Below, piece by piece: positions 1 to 7,823 of a DNA stretch of 64,000 bases (its first letter is position 1; each line of letters starts with the position of its first letter). Location of the stretch: positions 37,613 through 101,612 of the forward strand of contig CAMYLJ010000023.1 of assembly GCA_947259215.1 (NCBI GenBank), in the 5' to 3' direction. The DNA is from an uncultured delta proteobacterium (GTDB taxonomy: Bacteria > Myxococcota_A > UBA9160 > JAFDET01). A program made the position numbers and the translations under genes. Under the pieces are notes generated by a model. It did no database searches and had not been told where the DNA came from. It worked only from the letters and a program-made list of their open reading frames with translations.

Positions 1-1434
1 GGGCCACGCCTCGAGGCGCGCGCGCCAGTCGGCGTCCAGCTCCGCGCGCTCGCGCAGGGCGTCGTCTCCCGTGAGGGCCGCCGCCCGCTCCAGCGCCCAG
101 GCGTCGCGAGAGCGCTCCGCCAGCCGCTCGCTCTCGCGCCGGTAGTCGCGCGCCCGCTCCGCGATCTCCGCCAGGTAGCGCCGGCGCGCGCCGGGGATCA
201 CCACCGGCGCCCCGATCTCGCCCGCCGGCGCGATCGAGCGAACGCCCCGCACGCGGTCGCGCAGGGCGCTGTAGAGGCGCGTCGTCCCCGGGTCGCCCCA
301 GAGGCGCGCCACCGTCGGGAAGACCGAGCCGGGATCGCCGCCGTTGCGCTGCACCTGCTTGCGCACGTCGCGCAGGGCGTCCTCGGAGCCGTGGCGGTCG
401 AACTTGTTCAGCACCACCAGGTCGGCCAGGTCGAGCATGTCGATCTTCTCGAGCTGGGTGGGCGCTCCGTACTCGGGCGTCATCACGTAGAGCGCGTGGT
501 CGACCCGGTCGACGATCTCCGAGTCGCTCTGTCCGATGCCCGCGGTCTCGACGAAGAGCAGGTCGCAGCCCGCCGCCTGGAGCACGCGCACGGCGTCGCC
601 CACCGCCGTCGAGAGCGAGCGGTGCGCGCGCCGGGTGGCGAGGGAGCGCACGAAGACGTGCTCCGGATCCAGGGCGTTCAGGCGGATGCGGTCGCCGAGG
701 AGGGCCCCGCCGGAGCGACGGCGGGTCGGGTCCACCAGCACGAGGCCGATGCGCCAGTCCGGATGCTCGAGCCGAAAGCGCCGCACCAGCTCGTCCACCA
801 CGCTCGACTTGCCGGCGCCGCCCGTCCCGGTGAAGCCCACCACGGGCGCGGGCTCGGGCCGCCGGGCGTCGAGCGCGGCGCGCAGCTCCGCGCCCTGGTC
901 CGGGTGGAGCTCGAGCCAGCTGATGAGCTGCGCCACCTGCGTCTGCGAGTCGAGCCGCTCGAGTACGTCGTCCGCCAGCACGCGCTCGCGCCCGCCGCAC
1001 TCCGCCAGGATCAGGCGGATCATGCCCGCGAGCCCGAGGTCGCGGCCGTCCTCGGGCCCGAAGATGCGCGCCACGCCCGCGGCCTGGAGCTCCAGGCCCT
1101 CCTGGGGCGTGATCGTCCCGCCCCCGCCGCCGTAGACCCGCACGTGGCCGGCGCCGCGCTCGCGCAGGCGCTCCACCAGGTAGCGGAAGAACTCCATGTG
1201 GCCGCCCTGGTAGGAGGAGACCGCCAGCGCGTCGGCGTCCTCCTGGACGGCGGCGTCCACCAGCTCGTCCACCCCGCGGTCATGGCCCAGGTGGATCACC
1301 TCGGCGCCCTGGGCGAGGAGCAGCCGGCGCATGATGTTGATGGCCGCGTCGTGCCCGTCGAAGAGCGACGCCGCGGTCACGACCCGCACCGGCGCGCCGG
1401 ACACGGGCGCGCGTGCGACGGCGGGATGGCTCAT
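1..1434 (-). CDS. icmF: Fused isobutyryl-CoA-type mutase, N-terminal part (runs off window)
   Basis: The 478 codons visible begin at ATG 1434 and continue past base 1. The order is a B12-binding domain (DGHD near residue 20, the SSYQGGH segment, a GGGG loop), then a MeaB-like G-protein chaperone domain (P-loop GTGGAGKSS, DPTRRRSGG, ETAGIGQSD, NKFD). The catalytic mutase barrel should follow outside the window. IcmF proteins interconvert isobutyryl-CoA and n-butyryl-CoA (or similar acyl-CoAs) with adenosylcobalamin, and the built-in GTPase protects and reloads the cofactor. The start overlaps the stop of the MerR gene (ATGA), so the two are probably translated together. The missing C-terminus prevents a substrate call. 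It was recognised by reading the minus strand, because the frame has no stop inside the window. Confidence 0.9.
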   Translation of the reverse strand, partial: MSHPAVARAPVSGAPVRVVTAASLFDGHDAAINIMRRLLLAQGAEVIHLGHDRGVDELVDAAVQEDADALAVSSYQGGHMEFFRYLVERLRERGAGHVRVYGGGGGTITPQEGLELQAAGVARIFGPEDGRDLGLAGMIRLILAECGGRERVLADDVLERLDSQTQVAQLISWLELHPDQGAELRAALDARRPEPAPVVGFTGTGGAGKSSVVDELVRRFRLEHPDWRIGLVLVDPTRRRSGGALLGDRIRLNALDPEHVFVRSLATRRAHRSLSTAVGDAVRVLQAAGCDLLFVETAGIGQSDSEIVDRVDHALYVMTPEYGAPTQLEKIDMLDLADLVVLNKFDRHGSEDALRDVRKQVQRNGGDPGSVFPTVARLWGDPGTTRLYSALRDRVRGVRSIAPAGEIGAPVVIPGARRRYLAEIAERARDYRRESERLAERSRDAWALERAAALTGDDALRERAELDADWRARLEAWP

Positions 1435-1841
1435 CGCCGGCGCCTCCCGGTGATGCGAACGCCCACGTGGTCGCGGTACTTCTCGATCTCGTCGCGCAGG
1501 TCCATCAGCTCCCGCAGCCGCGTATCGACCTCCTGGAGGTGTCCCTCCAGCAGCTCGTTCAGGCGCCCCAGCATGGCCGCGGTGCCGCCCTCGATGCCGT
1601 GGACCGCGTTCAGGTCGCGGATCTCGTCCAGGGACAGGCCCAGGCTCTTGAGGCGCCGGATGAAGCTCAGGCGCTCGAGCTCGTCGCGTCCGTAGACCCG
1701 GCGGCCGCCCTCGCGCCGGCGCACGCCCGGCAGCAGGCCGAGCTCCTCGTAGTACCGCAACGTGCGGGCCGAAACGCCCGTCTTCTCGGAGACTTCACCG
1801 ATCGAGGCGAGCTTTTCGTCGGCGACGCTTTGCCAGCTCAC
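1431..1841 (-). CDS. MerR-family transcriptional regulator
   Basis: This 136-residue protein has an N-terminal MerR winged helix (IGEVSEKTGVSARTLRYYEELGLL), written here only as a known signature region at residues 14-37, followed by a long coiled coil (about residues 75-120). There is no cysteine metal-binding cluster, so it is not a mercury or copper sensor. MerR proteins of the LiuR type control branched-chain and acyl-CoA catabolism, and coupling to the mutase gene suggests such a role. The start is GTG at 1841, only a few bases from a GTTAAC palindrome that could be its own operator. The stop overlaps the start of the mutase. Confidence 0.85.
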   Translation of the reverse strand: MSWQSVADEKLASIGEVSEKTGVSARTLRYYEELGLLPGVRRREGGRRVYGRDELERLSFIRRLKSLGLSLDEIRDLNAVHGIEGGTAAMLGRLNELLEGHLQEVDTRLRELMDLRDEIEKYRDHVGVRITGRRRR

Positions 1842-1909
1842 GTTAACTGGCTAGCACAGCCCTCCCGGGCCAGCCAGCCGCCGCCGCCGGCCCGCTATGC
1901 TCGCCTTTC
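1842..1909. promoter_or_regulatory. Divergent promoter region between MerR and GMC oxidoreductase genes
   Basis: These 68 bases separate two divergent genes. A GTTAAC palindrome at 1842-1847 abuts the MerR start, and the CACGTTAAC string resembles half of the ACGTTAACGT-type sites bound by LiuR-like MerR regulators. No clear -35/-10 pair is visible. The operator is inferred from position and shape only. Confidence 0.3.
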
Positions 1910-3892
1910 GTGGCCGCGCTCCCCGAGCTCACCCGCCGCATCTTCCTGTCGCGAAGCCTCCAGGCCGTGGGGATGCTGGCCGTCGGGCCGGCCTGCGCGC
2001 CGAGCGGGCGGACCCGGGCCCCGGCCGAGCTGGCAGTGCTCTCGCCCGGCAGCTGGGAGATCCTGGCCGCGGCCGCCGACACCTTCGTGCCCCGCGGCGG
2101 CGCCTTCGCGCTCGGCGCCCGGGACGTGGATCTCGCGACGCGCATCGACGCCTTCCTCGCGGAGGGCGACCCCGAGCTGGTGTCGGGCCTCGAAGGGGGA
2201 CTCGTGCTGCTCGAGTGGGCGGGGCCGGTCCTGGCGGGACGCCTCGGCCGCTTCTCGCACCTCGGACCGGAGGATCGCGCGACGGTGGTGGCCGCCCTCC
2301 CCCGCCGCGGCGGCCCCGGCCGGACCCTCTATGCGGGCCTGAAGCAGGTCTGCCTGTTCGCTGTAGTCGAGGGTCGCGAGATCACGCGCCCGCTCGAGCG
2401 GCGGACCCACACGCTGGTGGTCGGCTCCGGCGCCGGGGGCGCGGTGGTGGCGCAGACCCTGGCGGCGGGCGGCGTCGAGGTGACCGTGCTGGAAGAAGGC
2501 GGCCGCTTCGGCGCCCGGGACTTCAGCCAGCGCGAGGACGAGATGTTCCCGGCGCTCTACCGCGCCGGCGCCCAGCAGTTCACGGCCGACGGCATGATCA
2601 ACGTGCTCCAGGGCTCGTGCCTCGGCGGCGGCACCGTGATCAACATGGCCGACTGCACGCCGAGCCCGCCGGAGGTCTTCGCGCACTGGAAGCGCCTGCT
2701 CGGTCTGGACGCGATCGACGAGCGCTCCCTCGAGCCCTCGCTGCGCCGCGTCTCGCGCCGGCTCCAGGTGAACCGCATCCGCAGCTCCCAGGTGAACGGC
2801 AACAACCGCAAGATCCTGACCGGCGCGCGTCGCCTGGGCCTCGCCGCGGGCACCTTCGACAACAACCGGGTCGGCTGCACGGGAAGCGGCTACTGCCTGA
2901 TCGGCTGCGCCTACGACGCCAAGCAGGGCGCGCACATCACCTACCTCCCCGCCGCGGTCGAGGCCGGGGCCGAGATCCTGACCGACTGCCGGGTGGAGCG
3001 GCTCGAGGGCCGAGCGCGCGGGGGCTGGATCGTGCACGGCGAGGTGGTGGAGCGCGGTTCGCGGCGGGCACGGCTGCCCCTGCGCGTCGAGGCGGAGCGC
3101 GTGGTGCTGGCGGCCGGCGCCGTGCACTCCCCCGCCATCCTCGCGCGCTCGGACCTGGGGCGCGGCCTGCCCCAGCTCGGTCACAACCTGACGCTCCAGC
3201 CGCAGATCGGGGTGGTGGCGGTCTTCCCCGACGAGGTCGGTCTCTGGCGCGGGATCCCCCAGGCCAGCTACTGCGACGCCTACGACGACAACCGCGCCGA
3301 GCACGGCCTCGGGGGCTTCCGGCTGGAGGGCGTCCAGGGCGGCATCGCCAACGGCGCCGGCATGCTGGCCGGATTCGGCGCGGACCACAAGCGCGCCGTG
3401 GCGGACCTCCCGCGCACCGCCATGGGCCTGGTGCTGGTCCCCGACCAGCCCTCGGGCCGCATCCGCTGGCGCTGGCGCGAGAAGCGCGGCGTCGCGCCGA
3501 AGATCGAGTACTGGCTGAAGCGCGAGTGGCGGGCGCGCCTGCGCCGCGGGATGCGCCACGCCGCCGAGCTCTACTTCGCCGCCGGCGCGCGCCGGGTGAG
3601 CTTCCCGAGCGAGCTCTTCCCGCCCCTGACCGCGCCGGACCAGCTCGACCGCATCGCGGAGTTCCCGATCGCGGCGGGCGTCACCAACTTCATCTCCGCC
3701 CACGTGCAGGGTACCTGCCGCATGAGCCTGGACGCGCGCCGCGGCGTGGTGAACCAGGACCACCGGGTGCACGGGCTCCCCGGGCTCTACGTCAGCGACG
3801 CCTCGGTCATGCCCACCAGCGCCTCGACCCACACCATGATCCCGATCATGGCCATGGCGGACCGGGCGGCCCGGCGCATGCTCGACGCCTGA
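1910..3892 (+). CDS. GMC-type FAD oxidoreductase with N-terminal gluconate-dehydrogenase-3-like region
   Basis: This 660-residue protein starts at GTG 1910. Residues 9-30 form a twin-arginine-like exported start (RRIFLSRSLQ then a hydrophobic run ending at a Cys), so the enzyme may be exported by Tat and perhaps lipidated. Residues 40-140 resemble gluconate 2-dehydrogenase subunit 3. The FAD Rossmann motif GSGAGG lies near residue 172, the GMC signature region around 215-225, and the C-terminal HVQGTCRMS...ASTHTMIP block carries the catalytic-site region. The family oxidises alcohols or sterols with FAD. The two parts are often separate genes; here they form one chain. The substrate is unknown, with long-chain alcohols or sterols plausible. 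It ends 8 bases before the convergent AhpD-like gene. Confidence 0.85.
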   Translation: MAALPELTRRIFLSRSLQAVGMLAVGPACAPSGRTRAPAELAVLSPGSWEILAAAADTFVPRGGAFALGARDVDLATRIDAFLAEGDPELVSGLEGGLVLLEWAGPVLAGRLGRFSHLGPEDRATVVAALPRRGGPGRTLYAGLKQVCLFAVVEGREITRPLERRTHTLVVGSGAGGAVVAQTLAAGGVEVTVLEEGGRFGARDFSQREDEMFPALYRAGAQQFTADGMINVLQGSCLGGGTVINMADCTPSPPEVFAHWKRLLGLDAIDERSLEPSLRRVSRRLQVNRIRSSQVNGNNRKILTGARRLGLAAGTFDNNRVGCTGSGYCLIGCAYDAKQGAHITYLPAAVEAGAEILTDCRVERLEGRARGGWIVHGEVVERGSRRARLPLRVEAERVVLAAGAVHSPAILARSDLGRGLPQLGHNLTLQPQIGVVAVFPDEVGLWRGIPQASYCDAYDDNRAEHGLGGFRLEGVQGGIANGAGMLAGFGADHKRAVADLPRTAMGLVLVPDQPSGRIRWRWREKRGVAPKIEYWLKREWRARLRRGMRHAAELYFAAGARRVSFPSELFPPLTAPDQLDRIAEFPIAAGVTNFISAHVQGTCRMSLDARRGVVNQDHRVHGLPGLYVSDASVMPTSASTHTMIPIMAMADRAARRMLDA

Positions 3893-3900
3893 GCGGCGCC

Positions 3901-5019
3901 TCAGGCGCCGGGCGTGTTGGCCGAGGAGCCGAAGCGCGCCAGGTCGAGCTCTTCGCGCACCGCCGCGCTCATCATCAGCAGCGCCGGGTCGAGGGGAATG
4001 CCCGTAGCGTCGGCGATCCGGTCCACCACGTTGAAGGCCCCGATGACCGCGCAGGCGTCCAGGAAGGCCGCGTCGCCGAGCACCTCCCGCAGGGCCGCCC
4101 GCTCCCGGGCGAGGGCCGCGTCGTCGGCGCCCATCACGGCTTCGGTGAAGGCCAGAAGCCGGGCGCCGTGCTCGACGCCACCGTCCCCCGCGTCCGAGCC
4201 GTGGACCCCGGCGAGTTCGACGCTCGCGCCCTGCGTCTCGCCGCTCGCCCGGAGCAGCGTTGCATGGGCGGTGGTTCAGTAGAAGCACTCGTTCAGCGCC
4301 GAGACGCGCGAGGCCACCAGCTCCATCTGCGGCCGGTCCAGGTCCCGGCGCACGCTCGGGTCGGCGATGGCCTCGACCGCCACGTAGTGGGCGTTCGAGC
4401 TGGCCTGGAGGGCGCGCGCGTGGTCCGGCACCAGCGAGAGCGCGCGCATGATGTTGGGGATCATCGGCGCTTCGGGGTAGAGGTCCGCCTCGGGCCCCTC
4501 GGCGTCCTCGAGCGCGATCATCGGCACCCAGGCCTCGCCGGGCTTCGCGCCGAGCGGGCGCTGCCGTGACGGCTCGCCGGCGAGCGGCTCGGGCAGCCGG
4601 AAGACCGGGATCCCGAGCGCCCGGCAGAAGTAGTCGGCGCCGGCCAGGAGCGTCACCACGCCGACCGCCTCGACGTACTCCGCATCGCTCAGCCCGGCGT
4701 CGAGGGTCTCCTCGAACCAGCGGCGGGAGAGCCGGGCGGGATCGTTGCGAACCCGGTGGGCAACCTCGACCAGCGGATCGGACAGATCGCTCAGCGCGTC
4801 GTGGCTGCCCTGCACCGCCGCGGGGGAGACCGCCTCCTTGCGCTCGCGGCAGAGGCGGCAGTGCGCGGCGTTCCGGCTCTCGGCGGCGATCGCCAGGCGC
4901 TGCGCCCCGCTGAACCAGCTTCCAGGCCCGCGCAGGTGCTCCAGGATCCGCGCGTGAGCCTCCCGCAGGTCGTCCCGGACGGGGACCGGGGAGGCGCTGT
5001 AGTCGGCCGTCGGCGGCAT
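3901..5019 (-). CDS. AhpD-like two-domain alkylhydroperoxidase, probable selenoprotein (in-frame TGA = Sec248)
   Basis: The frame runs from ATG 5019 to the TGA at 4276-4278, then continues in the same frame without interruption to 3901, giving 372 residues. Around the TGA the translation reads E233-x11-C245-F-Y-U248-T-T-A-H252, which is exactly the AhpD active-site motif E-x11-CxxC-x3-H with selenocysteine in place of the second Cys. A bacterial SECIS-like hairpin follows at the right distance. The 46 codons after the TGA have coding character (HATLLRASG and onward). An N-terminal repeat has C54-R-L-C57 but lacks the Glu and His. AhpD proteins reduce hydroperoxides or act as thiol oxidoreductases. 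Ordinary annotation would split this gene into two pieces, 4276-5019 and 3901-4137. Confidence 0.87.
4239..4259 (-). promoter_or_regulatory. Bacterial SECIS-like hairpin for UGA decoding
   Basis: On the minus strand an 8-bp stem (4259-4252 with 4246-4239, one G-U pair) closes a 5-nt loop, CGGGC. The loop starts 24 nt after the UGA, and one of its first two bases is G. Both fit the published bacterial SECIS consensus (loop 16-37 nt after the UGA, G near the loop start). Folding was done by eye. Confidence 0.7.
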
Positions 5020-5061
5020 GCCGCTCCCTCCGAGTCCCCAAAGTCTACCAGACCGCCATCG

Positions 5062-5748
5062 TCATACGGCGGCTCGCGCCATGCAGCACTCCGACCCTCG
5101 CACGCAGCGGCAGCCGACCACCGCGAGGCCCGCCCCGACCGCGGGACCGAGCAGGTAGACCCAGACGTGCTGGAGCTGCCCGCCGACCAGTGCCGGAGCC
5201 AGTGATCTCGCCGGGTTCATCGAGGCCCCGGAGATGGGCCCGGCGAAGAGCGCCGCGAGCCCGACCACGGCCCCGATGGCGAGGCCTGCGGTGATGCCCT
5301 TCTCCTTGGCTCCGGTCGAGACGCTGAGGATCGTGAACATCAGCAGAAAGCGCAGGACGGTCTCCAGGGCGAAGGACTGCCCGACGCTGCCCGCGGGCAG
5401 GGTGGCACCCAGGTTCGAAGCCGTCCCGAACAGGACCCGGACGAGCAGGCTGGCCACGAGCGCACCCGCAAGCTGACTCCCAACGTAGGGAGCGACGTCC
5501 ACTCCCGGGAGACGCCGAGCGACCCAGAAGCCGAACGTGACGGCGGGATTGATGGGAGCGCCCGAGATGTCGCCGACTGAGTAGATCATCGCCGTCACGA
5601 CGAGCCCGAAGGTCAGCGCGACCCCCACGTGGGACACCGCGCCTCCGCTGAGGTCATTCACCACGATCGCGCCGGTCCCCGCGAAGACCAGGGCGAACGT
5701 CCCGATACCTTCCGCCACGAACCGCGCTGCCGGCGTCGGTTGCCTCAA
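5062..5748 (-). CDS. Aquaporin / MIP-family channel
   Basis: This 228-residue membrane protein has six predicted helices and two pore half-helices with the paired NPA motifs (GAPINPAVT near residue 66, GASMNPARS near 176). The family conducts water, glycerol or small neutral solutes across the inner membrane. The start is TTG at 5748 with no strong ribosome-binding site. A Cys-rich tail (GCRCVRGSECC) is unusual. It lies 42 bases upstream of the AhpD-like selenoprotein gene in the same direction, and co-transport of a peroxide or metalloid is possible but unproven. Confidence 0.88.
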   Translation of the reverse strand: MRQPTPAARFVAEGIGTFALVFAGTGAIVVNDLSGGAVSHVGVALTFGLVVTAMIYSVGDISGAPINPAVTFGFWVARRLPGVDVAPYVGSQLAGALVASLLVRVLFGTASNLGATLPAGSVGQSFALETVLRFLLMFTILSVSTGAKEKGITAGLAIGAVVGLAALFAGPISGASMNPARSLAPALVGGQLQHVWVYLLGPAVGAGLAVVGCRCVRGSECCMARAAV

Positions 5749-5784
5749 GGACGCCGATGCTGGCGCGGCGGCCGCGCCGAGCCC

Positions 5785-6246
5785 TCAGGTGGGCACGGCT
5801 CCGAAGAGGCGGCGCAGGTTTCGGTGACGCAGGCGGAACACCGCCTGGAAGACGGGCGCGTAGAGCGGAGCGAGGGCCTGGATCCGTGGCTCGAAGCGGA
5901 CCCGGTCGGTGAGGCGACTCCCGCCCGGCACCGGCTCGATGGTGCGCTCGTGCTCCCAGACGCGCTGGGTGAGGAGCGTCGAGCGCTCGAGGAAGCGCCG
6001 GCCCGGCTCCACCTCGACGAACGTGACGTCGTCGTAGTCCACTGGCAAAATGCCGCCCACGAGGAGCCAGCTCCGGCAGCGCCTCTCCCCGGGCCGCCAC
6101 GACGCGAAGAGATCGTCGAGGTCCGCTGGGAAGGTCATGCGCAGCAGCGGGCGGAACTCGCGGTTCAGGTCGGCCGGCCGCGACGCGTGCGCCCAGAGCC
6201 GCCCGGGTGCTACCGCGAGGCGCGAGGAGACGACGAACTCGGGCAG
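5785..6246 (-). CDS. SRPBCC-family ligand-binding protein, probable CTG start
   Basis: The open frame between the TGA at 6259-6261 and the stop at 5785 encodes a START/SRPBCC-like helix-grip protein of about 153 residues. The family pattern begins at [17 protein letters not shown], well before the first ATG at 6138, so that ATG would cut off the first strand and helix. No ATG, GTG or TTG lies in the right place. A CTG at 6246 preceded by GAGG ten bases upstream is the best start. The C-terminal part (about residues 80-150) has the usual FVEVEPGRRF, ERTIEPVPGGSRLTDRV strand pattern and a final long helix. Such proteins bind lipids or other hydrophobic ligands; the substrate is unknown. Confidence 0.72.
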   Translation of the reverse strand: MPEFVVSSRLAVAPGRLWAHASRPADLNREFRPLLRMTFPADLDDLFASWRPGERRCRSWLLVGGILPVDYDDVTFVEVEPGRRFLERSTLLTQRVWEHERTIEPVPGGSRLTDRVRFEPRIQALAPLYAPVFQAVFRLRHRNLRRLFGAVPT

Positions 6247-6258
6247 GGAAGCGTGACC

Positions 6259-7806
6259 TCAGTCCGGCAGGAGGGTCAAGAGCTTCGCGACCGCGACGAC
6301 CACCGCGAGCATCACGATCCAGAACCCCACGATCTGGCGGCCGCGCAGCCACGCCACGTGGTAGCCGCGGATCTCCTCGGCGTCCGGCGTCCCGATCCGC
6401 TGCTCGCGCAGGAATTCCGCGACGCGGGCGCGATCGGCCGGGGGCAGGAAGCCGAGATCGAAGTAGGTGACCCGTCCCTCGGTCAGCCGGAACACGATCC
6501 CGGACCGCCGCGCCCGCCAGGCCCGGATCCGCCCGTAGCGGAGCTCCCGGTCCGGGAAAGGCCAGCGCTGCTGGACCAGGCGGTCGGGCGCCAGGGTGAG
6601 GACCGGCCGCTCGTGACGCCACTGGATCCCGAGGACAACCAGCATGCCGACGAGCAAGCCGAGCGTCGGGTCGACATTTCCCCGCAGCGCAGACGACACC
6701 ACGGCGAAGGCGAGGATCGCCATGATCATCACGCGATGGGCGGTGACCCACCGCGAACGGTCCTGGAACTCGATCGAAGGAAGCGACCCTGCCTGGTGAC
6801 CCATCACGAGCCCTCCGGGGTGCCGCTCCAGCGTACCACGCCGGTGCCGCGATCCGCTGCAGCGTCGCGTCCGGCGGCGCTCCGCGACGGGCAGGGAGGC
6901 CGGCAGCGGTGCGCCGAGGAACCGCGACAGCTCGTCCACGAAGCAGTCCGGTGCGTCGAGCATCAGGTAGTGGCTGCCGTCCTCGACGCTCACGAGCTGG
7001 CTGCTCGGGAGCCGGTCGTGCAGCCGCACGGCCGTCCAGTGGGGCACCTCTCCGTCCCGGGTGCCGTGCAGCTGGAGGATCGGCAGCCGCAGGGACGCGA
7101 AGGCAGCCGACAGCCCGGCCGCCGCGAACGGCGACCCGCGCGTGTACCGGAGCAGCGCCTGCCGGGTCCCCCGGACCCGGTACGCGCGGCGCACACGCGC
7201 GCGATGCGCCTCCGAGAACCGGGGCTGCACACCCCACGCGGCCGACGATCCCAGGAGAAGCTCGCCAACGCCCGGGGTGAGCCAGGCGACGAAGTACCAC
7301 GGCACCCACTCGGCGCTGCCGACCAGGACCAGGCGCCGGACCCGCTCGGGATGGCGCGCGGCCAGGAAGGCCCCGACGGTGCCTCCGAGGGAGTGACCGA
7401 CCACGTCGGCCCGCTCGATGCCCAGCGCATCGAGCGTCGCGACGGCCTGCTCGCTCCACAGCTCCCAGCCGTAGGCGAACGACGCGCTCCGCTCGCTCAG
7501 ACCCATGCCGTAGTAGTCGATCGCCACGACGCGCCGCGAGCGCGCGAGCGCCGGAAGCACGCTCTCCTCCCAGTCCATCGAGCTCGCCCCGAGCCCGTGG
7601 AGCAGCAGGATGGGAGGCCCGCTGCCGCGGGTGACGGTGTGGCTGCGATGGCCGTCCAGGTCGAGGTACACCCCGCTGGGCGGGTCCTCCGGGAGCTCCG
7701 CATCCTCGCGCGCGTCGATCGTCAGCCGGCCGGCACCCCACGCGAGCGCCAGCACGACCCCGACCACGGCGATCGCGAGGACGGACCTCCTGGCGAGCAC
7801 CCGCAC
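6259..7806 (-). CDS. Alpha/beta hydrolase fused to C-terminal membrane PH-like domain
   Basis: One frame of 515 codons starts at GTG 7806. Residues 5-25 are a signal anchor. Residues 60-310 are an alpha/beta hydrolase with oxyanion HGLGAS, nucleophile GHSLGG, acid GTRDGE and base GSHYLM. After residue 315 an Arg-rich linker leads, without any stop, into a module (from an internal ATG at 6804) with two transmembrane helices, a beta-rich segment resembling bacterial PH/DUF304 domains (LAPDRLVQQRWPFPDRELRY) and a final helix. It could be a true fusion, or two genes whose stop was lost; the linker looks non-conserved. The start is 17 bases after the carboxylase stop. Substrate unknown. Confidence 0.7.
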   Translation of the reverse strand: MRVLARRSVLAIAVVGVVLALAWGAGRLTIDAREDAELPEDPPSGVYLDLDGHRSHTVTRGSGPPILLLHGLGASSMDWEESVLPALARSRRVVAIDYYGMGLSERSASFAYGWELWSEQAVATLDALGIERADVVGHSLGGTVGAFLAARHPERVRRLVLVGSAEWVPWYFVAWLTPGVGELLLGSSAAWGVQPRFSEAHRARVRRAYRVRGTRQALLRYTRGSPFAAAGLSAAFASLRLPILQLHGTRDGEVPHWTAVRLHDRLPSSQLVSVEDGSHYLMLDAPDCFVDELSRFLGAPLPASLPVAERRRTRRCSGSRHRRGTLERHPGGLVMGHQAGSLPSIEFQDRSRWVTAHRVMIMAILAFAVVSSALRGNVDPTLGLLVGMLVVLGIQWRHERPVLTLAPDRLVQQRWPFPDRELRYGRIRAWRARRSGIVFRLTEGRVTYFDLGFLPPADRARVAEFLREQRIGTPDAEEIRGYHVAWLRGRQIVGFWIVMLAVVVAVAKLLTLLPD

Positions 7807-7823
7807 GCCGGCAGCCCGCCGCC

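Noticed and set aside
1897..4569. Very long open frames opposite or across real genes (also 1895-5041, 19973-24211, 27048-30143, 54967-57999)
   Set aside because: High G+C removes stops from shadow frames. Their translations are Arg/Gly/Pro/Ala-rich without any family motif, while the other strand carries clear genes.
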